A DNA stretch of 64,000 nt from Sphingomonas oleivorans (GCF_003050615.1 NZ_NWBU01000007.1:124001-188000), one strand, 5' to 3'; positions 1 through 8,621 are shown, numbered from the stretch's first letter. A program made the numbers and translations. The notes: a model not told the origin generated them from the letters alone.

Positions 1-622
1 CCTGTCCGGCGCGCTGGGCCTCGGCAATCATGGCTTCGGCCTGGTCGAGGTGATCTTCGTCTTCCTGTTCGTCGATCTGTTCGACAATATCGGCACGCTC
101 GTCGCCGTGTCGAAGCGCGCGGGGCTGGCCGGGCCGGACGGCAGCATTCCCAATCTGCGCCGCATCCTCTTCACCGATGCGACCGCCACCATCGTCGGCT
201 CCTTCGCCGGCACCAGCACCATCACCTCCTATGTCGAAAGTGCGGCCGGCGTGCAGGAAGGCGGGCGCACGGGGCTCACCTCGGTCGTCACCGGGCTGCT
301 CTTCCTCGTCACCATGTTCGTGGCGCCCTATGCGCAGGCGATCCCCGTTGCCGCTACCGCGCCCGCGCTGATCCTGGTCGGCGGGCTGATGATGGCGCCG
401 CTGGTGGAGATCGAATGGGATGATCCGCTGATCGCGGTGCCGGCCTTCCTGACGCTGGTGATGATCCCGCTCAGCTTCTCCATCGCCAATGGTCTCGCCT
501 TCGGCATCACCAGCTATGCGGTGCTCAAGATCGTCCGTGGCCAGGCGACGGTCAAGGACTGGCTTCTCTTCGTCCTTGCGGGGCTGTTCGTGTTCCGCTT
601 CCTCTATCTTGCGGCGGGCTGA
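1..622 (+). CDS. Purine permease, NCS2/AzgA-like (5' end outside window)
   Basis: This is the C-terminal part of a polytopic inner-membrane transporter; the reading frame is open from base 2, so the start lies upstream of the window. The visible stretch contains the segment GTSTITSYVESAAGV followed by GGRTGLTSVVTG, which is typical of AzgA-type guanine/hypoxanthine/adenine permeases, and then several hydrophobic helices up to the C-terminus. It is the first visible gene of a purine-degradation operon, which supports purine base uptake. The exact substrate (adenine, guanine, hypoxanthine, xanthine or urate) cannot be fixed from the sequence. The next gene begins 28 bases downstream. Confidence 0.85.
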   Translation, partial: LSGALGLGNHGFGLVEVIFVFLFVDLFDNIGTLVAVSKRAGLAGPDGSIPNLRRILFTDATATIVGSFAGTSTITSYVESAAGVQEGGRTGLTSVVTGLLFLVTMFVAPYAQAIPVAATAPALILVGGLMMAPLVEIEWDDPLIAVPAFLTLVMIPLSFSIANGLAFGITSYAVLKIVRGQATVKDWLLFVLAGLFVFRFLYLAAG

Positions 623-650
623 GCCGATGGCGATGCCCATAGGAGTATCC

Positions 651-1742
651 ATGAAGACGAATTTCCGATCGATGTTGCTCGCCAGTGCGCTGGCGCTGCT
701 GCCTGCCGTCCCGGCGGCCGCCCAACCCGTGGCGCCGGCCGTTGCCGCCGTGCCCGTCACGGCGCCGATCCCCGTGCGCGTCGTCGTCGTCACCGCTTTC
801 GAGATTGGCGAGGATACGGGCGACAAGGCCGGCGAGTTTCAGGCCTGGGCGCAGGTGCTGCCGGAAAAGATTCCGTTCCCGGCCGGCTATCGCGATCTTC
901 ATTATGATCCCAAGACGCAGGTATTGGCGATCAACACCAGCATCGGCACCAGCCGGGCGGCCGCCTCGATCATGGCGCTGGGCATGGATCCGCGCTTCGA
1001 TCTGCGGAAGAGCTACTGGTTGATCGCGGCGATCGCGGGCGTCAATCCGAACACCGGCTCGATCGGCTCGGCCGCCTGGATCGGCGATGTGGTGGATACC
1101 GATCATGGCTATCTGATCGATCCGCGCGAGGCGCCGAAGGACTGGGTCACCGGCATGTTCCCGCGTGAACGCACGCGGCCCTATCAGCTGCCCGTGCCGC
1201 AGGACAGCAGCTACAATCTTTTCCCCGCCAACAAGGATCTGCGCGACTGGGCCTATAAGCTCACCAAGGATGTGAAGATCCCGGACAGCGATACGCTGCG
1301 TACGCTGCGCGCCGCCTATAAGGGCTATCCGCAGGCGGAGCAGCCGCCGCGCGTGCTGGTCGGCGACGAGGTTTCGGGGCAGGGCTTCTGGCACGGTGCG
1401 ATGCTCAACGCGCATTTCGAGCGCTGGGCGGAATATTGGACCGGCCGCAAGGACAGCTTCGTGATGACCGCCATGGAGGATACGGGCGTCATTCAGTCGC
1501 TCTCCATGCTCGGCCGGGTCGGCAAGGTGGATCCCAACCGGCTGCTCGTGCTGCGTACGGGAAGCAATTATTCGACCCAGCCCAAGGGCGGTGATGCGGC
1601 CGCCAGCCTCGCGTCCGAAAGCACCGGCCTGTCTGCGCTCCAGGCCTCGCTCGACGCCGCCTTCCTCGTGGGAAACCGCGTCGTGCAGGAGATTTCACGA
1701 AACTGGTCGCAATATGCTGACAAGCTGCCTTCGGTGCGCTAA
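651..1742 (+). CDS. Exported purine nucleoside permease (NUP) family protein
   Basis: The chosen ATG has AGGAG five bases upstream (641-645) and gives a 363-residue protein; the longer frame has no such site. Residues 1-26 form a classical signal peptide (basic start, hydrophobic core, VPAAAQP cleavage region), so the mature protein is periplasmic. The rest matches the NUP family (PF06516), named after a yeast nucleoside permease but related in fold to nucleoside phosphorylases; it has no further membrane segments. It may therefore cleave nucleosides outside the cytoplasm rather than transport them, handing free bases to the adjacent permease. That role is inferred from family fold, export and neighbours. 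Family assignment is good, catalytic function is unproven. Confidence 0.75.
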   Translation: MKTNFRSMLLASALALLPAVPAAAQPVAPAVAAVPVTAPIPVRVVVVTAFEIGEDTGDKAGEFQAWAQVLPEKIPFPAGYRDLHYDPKTQVLAINTSIGTSRAAASIMALGMDPRFDLRKSYWLIAAIAGVNPNTGSIGSAAWIGDVVDTDHGYLIDPREAPKDWVTGMFPRERTRPYQLPVPQDSSYNLFPANKDLRDWAYKLTKDVKIPDSDTLRTLRAAYKGYPQAEQPPRVLVGDEVSGQGFWHGAMLNAHFERWAEYWTGRKDSFVMTAMEDTGVIQSLSMLGRVGKVDPNRLLVLRTGSNYSTQPKGGDAAASLASESTGLSALQASLDAAFLVGNRVVQEISRNWSQYADKLPSVR

Positions 1743-1751
1743 AGTAAGTAA

Positions 1752-3329
1752 ATGCTGAATACGCCTCGATCGCTTCGCGGCATGGTCACCTCGCCGCACC
1801 ACCTCGCCAGCCAGGCGGGGCTGGATGTATTGAGGGACGGCGGCAATGCGATCGAGGCGGGGGTTGCCATGGCGGCGGCCCTGGCGGTGGTCTACCCGCA
1901 CATGACGGGGCTCGGCGGCGACGGCTTCTGGCTGGTGGCCGAGCCGGGCGGCGCCGTCCATGCGATCGACGCCTGCGGTGCCGCCGCCGGGGCCGCCACG
2001 CTCGATCTCTATGCCGGCCATTCCACGATACCGTGGCGTGGCCCGCTCGCCGCGAACACGGTGGCGGGCACCGTCTCGGGCTGGGCGGCGGCGCTCAATC
2101 TGGGAGGCGGCACGCTGTCGCTTGCTCGGCTGCTGCGCGATGCCATCCACCATGCCGAATCAGGCGTCGCGGTCACGGCGGGCGGGGCGGAGATCGCCCG
2201 CGCCAAGGCCGCCGAGCTGCGCGACGTGCCCGGCTATGCCGAACATTTCATGGATGAAGGCAGGCCGCTTGCCGAAGGCGCGATCCATCGCCAGCCGACG
2301 CTTGCCCGCACGCTTCGTCGTATCGCCGAGGAAGGGCCGCAAAGCTTCTATTCGGGCTCCATCGCGCGCGACCTCGCGGCCGATCTGTCCGCCGTTGGCA
2401 GCCCCGTCACCGCGCTCGATCTCGCTTCGCACCGGGCGGAAGTGCGCGATCCGCTGTCGGTCGCGATCCGCGGCGCGCGGCTGTTCAACATGCCGCCGTC
2501 GACGCAGGGCGTGGCCTCGCTCCTGATCCTCGCCCTGTTCGACCGGCTGGAGGCGGAGGCGGCGGACGGCTTCGCGCATGTCCATGGGCTGGTCGAGGCG
2601 ACCAAGCAGGCCTTCCTCTTCCGCGACAGGCATGTCGGCGATCCCGCCTATATGACGGTCGATGCGCAATATCTGCTCGACGATCGCGCCGCGATCGACG
2701 CCATGGCCGCGCGGATCGATCCGGCGCGCGCGCTTGGCTGGCCCCAGCCGCCGGCGGCGGGCGACACCGTCTGGTTCGGCGCGATCGACGGAGAGGGGCG
2801 GGTGGCGAGCGTCATCCAGTCCACCTATTTCGAGTTCGGATCGGGCGTGGTGCTGCCCCGCACGGGCATCACCTGGCAGAATCGCGGCAGCAGCTTCCGT
2901 CTCGCCGCGGATGGCTGGAACGCGCTGAGGCCCGGCCGCAAGCCTTTCCATACGCTCAATCCCGCGCTTGCCCGCTTCGATGACGGGCGGACGATGATCT
3001 ACGGCACGATGGGTGGCGAGGGGCAGCCGCAGACGCAGGCGGCGATCTTCTCCCGCTATGCCCGTTTCGGCATGCCGCTGCAGCAGGCGGTGACGGCACC
3101 ACGCTGGCTGCTCGGTCGCACCTGGGGTGAGGAGAGCGTGACGCTCAAGCTGGAGGACCGTTTCGATCCGATGCTTTATGATCAGCTTCGTGCGGCCGGC
3201 CATGATGTCGAGCTGGTCGCTCCCTTCACCGCGATGATGGGTCATGCCGGCGCGATCGTGCGCCACGACAATGGCCTGCTCGAGGGCGCCGCCGATCCGC
3301 GCAGCGACGGGGCGGTGGCTTCATGGTGA
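1752..3329 (+). CDS. hpxW: Gamma-glutamyltransferase-family amidohydrolase, probable oxamate amidohydrolase (HpxW-like)
   Basis: A 525-residue Ntn-hydrolase of the gamma-glutamyltranspeptidase family without a signal peptide, so probably cytoplasmic. These enzymes self-cleave before a catalytic threonine. The equivalent here is Thr339 in GDTVWFGAIDGEGRV, and the GGT-type substrate residues after it (TTH in ordinary GGT) are replaced by TVW, which argues against glutathione as substrate. Known relative: HpxW of Klebsiella, which hydrolyses oxamate to oxalate and ammonia in urate degradation. The N-terminus MLNTPRSLRGMV fits that subgroup. It lies 9 bases after the NUP gene and overlaps the allantoate amidohydrolase gene by 7 bases; the ureidoglycine aminotransferase two genes on would supply the oxalurate from which oxamate is made. 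The function is inferred from family and context. Confidence 0.75.
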   Translation: MLNTPRSLRGMVTSPHHLASQAGLDVLRDGGNAIEAGVAMAAALAVVYPHMTGLGGDGFWLVAEPGGAVHAIDACGAAAGAATLDLYAGHSTIPWRGPLAANTVAGTVSGWAAALNLGGGTLSLARLLRDAIHHAESGVAVTAGGAEIARAKAAELRDVPGYAEHFMDEGRPLAEGAIHRQPTLARTLRRIAEEGPQSFYSGSIARDLAADLSAVGSPVTALDLASHRAEVRDPLSVAIRGARLFNMPPSTQGVASLLILALFDRLEAEAADGFAHVHGLVEATKQAFLFRDRHVGDPAYMTVDAQYLLDDRAAIDAMAARIDPARALGWPQPPAAGDTVWFGAIDGEGRVASVIQSTYFEFGSGVVLPRTGITWQNRGSSFRLAADGWNALRPGRKPFHTLNPALARFDDGRTMIYGTMGGEGQPQTQAAIFSRYARFGMPLQQAVTAPRWLLGRTWGEESVTLKLEDRFDPMLYDQLRAAGHDVELVAPFTAMMGHAGAIVRHDNGLLEGAADPRSDGAVASW

Positions 3330-4576
3330 GCGCGCTCGACATTCCCGGTGGCGCGCGCGCGGTCGCGCGTTGCGACGCGCTGGGGCAGGGGCCCTATACG
3401 GACGAGCCCGACATGCTCTTCCGCTCCTATCTGAGCCGGGCCCATGCCGCCGCGCTCGATGCGCTCCGGGGCTGGATGGAGGAAGCGGGCATGACCGTCC
3501 GCCTCGATCCCGCCGCCAATCTGATCGGCCGCTATGAGGGGGCGACGCCGGACGCGCCCGCGCTGCTGATCGGCAGCCATATCGACAGCGTGCGCGATGC
3601 CGGCCGCTATGACGGGCCGCTCGGCGTGATGCTCGGGATCGAATGCGTCGCGGCACTGAATGCGGCGGGCCGGCGCCTGCCCTTCGCGATCGAGATTCTC
3701 GCCTTCGGCGACGAGGAGGGGTCGCGCTTCCCCGCCTCGATGCTGTGCAGCCGCGCGGTGGCGGGCACGCTGGGCGACCAGTCGCTCGATGTGGCGGATC
3801 GCAACGGCATCGGCCTCGCCGCCGCGCTTGAGGCATTCCCTGCCTCCGGCCGGCTCGCCGAGGCCGCCCGCGCGCCGGGCACCAGCATCGCCTTCCTCGA
3901 GGCGCATATCGAGCAGGGCCCCGTGCTCGAGGCCGAAGGGCTGGCGCTCGGCGTCGTCACCGGCATCGCCGCTCAGCTCCGCTTCCAGGCGCGCATCAGC
4001 GGCAGGGCCGGCCATGCCGGCACGACCGCGATGCCGCTCCGTCGTGACGCCCTCACGGCCGCCGCCGAAATGGTGCTGGCGGTCGAGCGTATCGCCAGGG
4101 AAGGTCCCGCCGATCTGGTCGCCACCGTTGGCCGGATGACGGTCGCTCCCGGTGCGGTCAATGTCGTCCCCGGCCGCGTCGATTTCTCGATCGACGTGCG
4201 CTCCGGCGACGAGACGGTGCGCAACGATGCCGCTTTGGCGATCCACGCCGCGCTCGACATGATCGCCGAAACGCGCGGCGTCACGCTCGAAATCGAGCAG
4301 GTGCAGGATCTTGCCGCCAGCCCCTGCGATCCCGCGCTGATGGACCTGCTGGACGAAGCGGTCGCCTCCGTCGGCCAGCCCGTCCGCCGGCTCGTCTCGG
4401 GCGCGGGGCATGATGCGATGGTGATGGCCGCGCTCTGCCCCACCGCCATGCTCTTCATCCGCTGCGCCGGCGGCATCAGCCACAATCCCGCCGAAAGCGT
4501 CGAGCCGGAGGATGTCGAGCTCGCGCTCCGCGCCATGCTCGGCTTCATCGATCGCCTTGGAGAAAAACATGCCTGA
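3323..4576 (+). CDS. allC: Allantoate amidohydrolase (M20-family metalloenzyme)
   Basis: Hydrolyses allantoate to S-ureidoglycine, CO2 and ammonia in the cytoplasm. The 417-residue protein shows the hydantoinase/carbamoylase signature of M20 enzymes: GSHIDSV (His86) and GRYDGPLG (Asp97) for the dinuclear metal site, FGDEEGSRF (Glu131/132) for catalysis, EAHIEQGPVLE, the dimerisation-domain motif GHAGTTAMP, and SGAGHDAM near the C-terminus. The ATG start overlaps the end of the preceding gene, and its own stop overlaps the aminotransferase start by 8 bases, so translational coupling is likely. Other family members (N-carbamoyl amino acid amidohydrolases, ureidoglycolate hydrolase) look alike; the flanking ureidoglycine aminotransferase and allantoinase make allantoate the best substrate. 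Confidence 0.88.
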   Translation: MVSALDIPGGARAVARCDALGQGPYTDEPDMLFRSYLSRAHAAALDALRGWMEEAGMTVRLDPAANLIGRYEGATPDAPALLIGSHIDSVRDAGRYDGPLGVMLGIECVAALNAAGRRLPFAIEILAFGDEEGSRFPASMLCSRAVAGTLGDQSLDVADRNGIGLAAALEAFPASGRLAEAARAPGTSIAFLEAHIEQGPVLEAEGLALGVVTGIAAQLRFQARISGRAGHAGTTAMPLRRDALTAAAEMVLAVERIAREGPADLVATVGRMTVAPGAVNVVPGRVDFSIDVRSGDETVRNDAALAIHAALDMIAETRGVTLEIEQVQDLAASPCDPALMDLLDEAVASVGQPVRRLVSGAGHDAMVMAALCPTAMLFIRCAGGISHNPAESVEPEDVELALRAMLGFIDRLGEKHA

Positions 4577-5795
4577 ACTTTATGGCGAGATCGATCCGCC
4601 GCAGCGATTGTTGATGGGGCCGGGGCCGGTCAACGCCCATCCGCGCGTGCTGCGCGCCATGTCGGCGGACCTGCTCGGCCAGTTCGATCCTGAATTCACT
4701 GCTTATATGAACGAGACGATGGCGCTCTATCGCCGCGTCTTCATGACCGAGAACCGCTGGACGATGCTGATCGACGGTACGGCGCGGGCGGGGATCGAGG
4801 CGGCGCTCGTCTCGCTGGTCGAGCCCGGTGCCACCGTCCTCATCGTCCGCGCGGGCCGCTTCGGCCTGCTCCTGTCCGAGATTGTCGAGCGGGCGGGCGG
4901 CCGGATCGAGACGGTCGATGCCGAATGGGGTGCGGTCGTGCCGATGGAGCGGATCGCGGACGCGATCGCGCGGGTCCGCCCACAGGTCGTCGCCTGCGTC
5001 CATGGCGATACCTCCACCACCATGGCGCAGCCGCTCATCGGCCTGGGCGAGATCTGCCGCGCGGCGGGCGCGCTCTCCTATGTCGATGCGACCGCGACGC
5101 TCGGCGGCATGGCCGTGGAAACGGACGCCTGGGGCGCGGATATCGTCACCGGCGGGCTCCAGAAATGCATGGGCGGCCCCTCCGGATCGGCGCCGATCAC
5201 CATTTCGGATCGCGCGGCGGACTTCATCTTCGCCCGCCGCCATACCGAGAAGGGCATACGGCGCGACGATCTTTCGGATGGCGGCCGCCCGCGCATCGCG
5301 TCCAACTATTTCGATCTCGCGATGATCATGGATTATTGGTCGGAAAAGCGCCTCAACCACCATACGGAGGCGACGACCATGCTTTATGGCGCGCGCGAAT
5401 GCGCCCGGATCGCGCTGGCCGAGGGGCTGGAGGCACGCTTCGCCCGCCATGCCGCCGCTGGCCGCGCCGTCACCGCCGGCCTGCGCGCGATGGGCCTCAC
5501 CGTCTTCGGCGACGATGCCTATCGGATGAGCAACGTCACCGGCGTCTACATCCCCGATGGCGTCGATGGCGAACGCGTCCGCACCCGCATGCGCGAGGAT
5601 TTCGAGATCGAGATCGGCACCGCCTTCGGCCCGCTCCAGGGGCGGATCTGGCGCATCGGCGCGATGGGATATAATGCGATGAAGCATAAGGTCCTGATCA
5701 CGCTCGGCGCGCTCGAAGCCGTGCTGCGGGCCGAAGGCTTCCCGGTGAAGTCCGGCGCCGGGGTCGATGCCGCGCTCGAAAGCTACGCGTCATGA
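4569..5795 (+). CDS. pucG: (S)-ureidoglycine-glyoxylate aminotransferase, class V PLP enzyme
   Basis: A 408-residue class V aminotransferase. The PLP-binding lysine is Lys199 in TGGLQKCMGGPSG, preceded by HGDTSTT and by the aspartate in SYVDATATLGG that contacts the pyridine nitrogen. The start MPELYGEIDPPQRLLMGPGP is like those of PucG/HpxJ and serine-glyoxylate aminotransferases. PucG converts S-ureidoglycine and glyoxylate to oxalurate and glycine. Position directly after allantoate amidohydrolase (8-base overlap) and before PuuE (4-base overlap) selects this activity over alanine- or serine-glyoxylate transamination. The longer upstream frame starting inside the previous gene is not used, because the homologous N-terminus begins at this ATG. 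Confidence 0.86.
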   Translation: MPELYGEIDPPQRLLMGPGPVNAHPRVLRAMSADLLGQFDPEFTAYMNETMALYRRVFMTENRWTMLIDGTARAGIEAALVSLVEPGATVLIVRAGRFGLLLSEIVERAGGRIETVDAEWGAVVPMERIADAIARVRPQVVACVHGDTSTTMAQPLIGLGEICRAAGALSYVDATATLGGMAVETDAWGADIVTGGLQKCMGGPSGSAPITISDRAADFIFARRHTEKGIRRDDLSDGGRPRIASNYFDLAMIMDYWSEKRLNHHTEATTMLYGARECARIALAEGLEARFARHAAAGRAVTAGLRAMGLTVFGDDAYRMSNVTGVYIPDGVDGERVRTRMREDFEIEIGTAFGPLQGRIWRIGAMGYNAMKHKVLITLGALEAVLRAEGFPVKSGAGVDAALESYAS

Positions 5796-6682
5796 GCTAT
5801 CCGCGCGATCTCCTCGGCTATGCCGGCTCGCCCCCCGACGCGAAATGGCCCGGCGGTGCGCGCATCGCCGTCCAGTTCGTCCTCAACTATGAGGAAGGGG
5901 GCGAGAACAGCATCCTCCATGGCGATGCCGGATCGGAAGCCTTCCTGTCCGAGATGGTCGGCGCGCAAGCCCAAGTTGGCGCGCGCGCCATGGCGATGGA
6001 GAGCCTCTACGAATATGGCTCCCGCGCCGGCTTCTGGCGGCTGCACCGGCTGTTCACCGCGCGGCGCGCGCCGCTTACCGTGTTCGGCGTCGCCTCTGCC
6101 ATGGAACGCAACCCGGCGGCGGTCGAGGCGATGCTCGACGCCGACTGGGAGATTGCCAGCCACGGCCTGCGCTGGATCGACTATCAGAATATCCCCGAGC
6201 ATGTGGAGCGCGCGCATATCGCCGAGGCGGTGGCACTTCACACCCGCGTCACCGGCAGCCGTCCGCTCGGCTGGTATCAGGGCCGCACCAGCCCCAACAC
6301 CGCACGCCTCGTCGCGGAGGAAGGAGGCTTCGTCTATGATGCCGATTCCTATGCGGATGATCTGCCTTATTATGACCGGCAGCATGGCCGCGCGCAGCTG
6401 ATCGTGCCCTATACGCTCGACGCCAACGACATGAAGATCGTCGCCTATAATGGCTTCAGCGAGGGTGAGCAGTTTTTCCGCTATCTGCGCGACACATTCG
6501 ACATGCTTTATGCGGAAGGGGGGCGGATGATGTCGATCGGCCTCCATTGCCGCATCGCCGGCCGCCCGGGTCGGGCGCTGGCGGTGGCGCGCTTCCTCGA
6601 TCATGTGCTGGCGCATGAAGGGGCATGGATCGCGCGCCGCATCGATATTGCGCGCCACTGGCTGGAGGTACACCCGGCATGA
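5792..6682 (+). CDS. puuE: Allantoinase of the polysaccharide-deacetylase type (PuuE)
   Basis: A 296-residue protein of the NodB/polysaccharide deacetylase superfamily in its metal-independent allantoinase branch. The start MSYPRDLLGYAGSPPDAKWP and the segment FVLNYEEGGENSILHGD are characteristic of PuuE, which opens the ring of S-allantoin to allantoate. It is not related to the metal-dependent AllB/PuuA-type hydantoinases, so this organism uses the analogous enzyme. The ATGA overlap with the aminotransferase stop, and another ATGA overlap with uraD downstream, place it firmly in the operon. Cytoplasmic, no signal peptide. Fusion to uraD, seen in some bacteria, is absent here: the two are separate but adjacent. 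Confidence 0.93.
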   Translation: MSYPRDLLGYAGSPPDAKWPGGARIAVQFVLNYEEGGENSILHGDAGSEAFLSEMVGAQAQVGARAMAMESLYEYGSRAGFWRLHRLFTARRAPLTVFGVASAMERNPAAVEAMLDADWEIASHGLRWIDYQNIPEHVERAHIAEAVALHTRVTGSRPLGWYQGRTSPNTARLVAEEGGFVYDADSYADDLPYYDRQHGRAQLIVPYTLDANDMKIVAYNGFSEGEQFFRYLRDTFDMLYAEGGRMMSIGLHCRIAGRPGRALAVARFLDHVLAHEGAWIARRIDIARHWLEVHPA

Positions 6683-7185
6683 CGATCGACGAGATAGACG
6701 CGATGGATCGCGACAGCTTCGTCGCGACCTTCGGTTTCCTGTTCGAACATTCGCCCTGGATCGTGGCCGCCGCCGCCGATCGCCGCCCCTTCACCGAAAT
6801 GGCGGACATGCATGCCGCCTTGATGCAGGTGGTGGCCGATGCCACGGACGAGGAGCGGCTGGCGCTGGTCCGCGCTCACCCCGAGCTTGCGGGCAAGGCG
6901 GCGATCGACCGGACGCTGACCGCCGAATCCACCGCCGAGCAGGCCTCGGCCGGGCTCGATCGCTTGACTCCGGCGGAGTTTGAGCGGTTTCATGCGCTGA
7001 ATGCGGCCTATGGCGCGCGCTTTGGCTTCCCCTTCATCATCTGCGTCCGGCTGACGGACAAGGCGGGAATATTGGCGGCGATGGAGCGACGGCTCGAAAA
7101 TGACGGGGAAACGGAACTGACGACCGCGATCGAGCAGGTAGGCGAGATCGTCCGCCTGCGCCTCTATGACAAGGTTTCGGCATGA
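6679..7185 (+). CDS. uraD: 2-oxo-4-hydroxy-4-carboxy-5-ureidoimidazoline (OHCU) decarboxylase
   Basis: Catalyses the stereospecific last step from urate to S-allantoin. From the ATG that overlaps the puuE stop, the 168-residue protein carries the catalytic histidine as His67 in RAHPELAGKAA and the conserved glutamate as Glu87 in STAEQASAGLD, the same spacing as in characterised UraD proteins. A longer in-frame extension into puuE is rejected since it would add 18 residues with no family counterpart. The order puuE-uraD-flavoprotein-uraH brackets the unassigned flavoprotein with the two enzymes that consume urate-oxidation products. Confidence 0.94.
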   Translation: MTIDEIDAMDRDSFVATFGFLFEHSPWIVAAAADRRPFTEMADMHAALMQVVADATDEERLALVRAHPELAGKAAIDRTLTAESTAEQASAGLDRLTPAEFERFHALNAAYGARFGFPFIICVRLTDKAGILAAMERRLENDGETELTTAIEQVGEIVRLRLYDKVSA

Positions 7186-8621
7186 GCCTCGCAGACCTCA
7201 ACGAACGCGTCCGTGCCGATCTCGCGGCACTCGATCATGGCGCGCCGGACTGGACCCGGCCGCGGACCCATGCTTCCGGCGAGCATGTCTATGATGTGCT
7301 GATCGTCGGTGGCGGCCAGAGCGGGCTCGGCGCCGCCTTCGGCCTGATGCGCGAGCGTATCTCCAACATCCTCGTCATCGACGAAAATCCGGCGGGCCAG
7401 GAAGGGCCGTGGATCACCTATGCCCGAATGGTGACGCTGCGCACGCCCAAGCAGATCACCTCGATCGATCTCGGCATTCCGTCACTCACCTTCCGCGCTT
7501 TCTGGGAGGCGCAGCATGGGACCGAGGGCTGGGAGGCGATCGGCAAGATCCCGCGCGGCGACTGGATGGACTATCTGCGCTGGTATCGCGAGGTGCTGGA
7601 CCTTCCGGTGCGCAACGAGGTGCGCCTCACGCGCATCGAGCCGCAGGAAAACGGCGTCCATCGCCTTCATGTCGAGGGCGCCGGGGCTCCCGCCTCGGGA
7701 ATATTGCTCGCGCGCAAGGTGGTGCTCGCTACCGGCATTCAGGGCGGCGGCGAATGGCATACCCCGCCGATGATCGCGGAGAAGCTGCCCCGCTCGCGTT
7801 ACGCTCACACCTCCGAGGCGGTCGATTATGCGGCGCTGGCGGGCAAGAGCATTGGCATATTGGGTGGCGGCGCGTCCGCTTTCGACAATGCCCAGTTCGC
7901 GCTGGGGCAGGGCGTGGCCGAGGCGCATGTCTATGTCCGCCGCCAGGTGCTGCCGCGCGTCAATCCGATCCGCTATATGGAGGCGTCGGGCCTGATCGGC
8001 CGCTTCACCGCGCTCGACGATGCCGCCAAATATGCGGTGATGGCGAGCTTCATGACGCGCAACCAGCCGCCGACCAACGATACGTTCGAGCGCGCGGCGG
8101 CCTGGCCCGGCTTCGCGCTGCATCTCGGCTCGCCCTGGCTGGACGTGGAGGAAACGCCGGCAGGCGTGGTCGTGACGACGCCCAAAGGCCGCTTCACGCA
8201 CGACTTCCTTGTGCTGTCGACCGGCCTCGTCACCGATCCGGCGCTCCGGCCCGAGCTTGGCCTTGTCGCCGGCGATATCGCCCGCTGGCGCGATCGCTAT
8301 TCGCCGCCGGTCGAGATCGCCAATCCCGTGGTGGACGATCATCCCTATCTGGGGCCGAGCTTCGAATATCTCTCGGATAGTGCGGAGGGGCAGGCGCGGT
8401 TGCATGGCCTGTTCGCCTTCAACTATTCGGGGCTTATCAGCCTAGGCATTTCGGCCTCGGCCCTGTCCGGCCTCAAATATGCGATTCCGAAGCTGGTGAA
8501 CGGCATTGCCGGACAGCTTTTCCTCGACGATCGCGAGGCGGCGCTTGCCGCTTACCATGATTATGCCGAGCCGGAGTTCCTTGGCGAATGGACTCCGCCC
8601 GCGGAGGCGCTGCGCGCATGA
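7182..8621 (+). CDS. FAD/NAD(P)H-dependent oxidoreductase, FMO-like; candidate urate-oxidising enzyme
   Basis: A 479-residue soluble flavoprotein. It has an FAD-binding Rossmann motif GGGQSG at residues 43-48, after the strand DVLIV, and a second dinucleotide motif ILGGGAS around residues 226-232 for NAD(P)H. This two-Rossmann layout is that of FMO/Baeyer-Villiger-like class B monooxygenases; it is not the layout of PHBH-type HpxO urate hydroxylase, of uricase, or of the membrane-bound cytochrome c urate oxidase PuuD. The gene sits between uraD and uraH with ATGA overlaps on both sides, exactly where a urate oxidase would be expected, and no other candidate is in the operon. I infer urate 5-hydroxylation; the chemistry is not shown by the sequence, and a different purine or pyrimidine substrate is possible. 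Confidence 0.85.
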   Translation: MSLADLNERVRADLAALDHGAPDWTRPRTHASGEHVYDVLIVGGGQSGLGAAFGLMRERISNILVIDENPAGQEGPWITYARMVTLRTPKQITSIDLGIPSLTFRAFWEAQHGTEGWEAIGKIPRGDWMDYLRWYREVLDLPVRNEVRLTRIEPQENGVHRLHVEGAGAPASGILLARKVVLATGIQGGGEWHTPPMIAEKLPRSRYAHTSEAVDYAALAGKSIGILGGGASAFDNAQFALGQGVAEAHVYVRRQVLPRVNPIRYMEASGLIGRFTALDDAAKYAVMASFMTRNQPPTNDTFERAAAWPGFALHLGSPWLDVEETPAGVVVTTPKGRFTHDFLVLSTGLVTDPALRPELGLVAGDIARWRDRYSPPVEIANPVVDDHPYLGPSFEYLSDSAEGQARLHGLFAFNYSGLISLGISASALSGLKYAIPKLVNGIAGQLFLDDREAALAAYHDYAEPEFLGEWTPPAEALRA

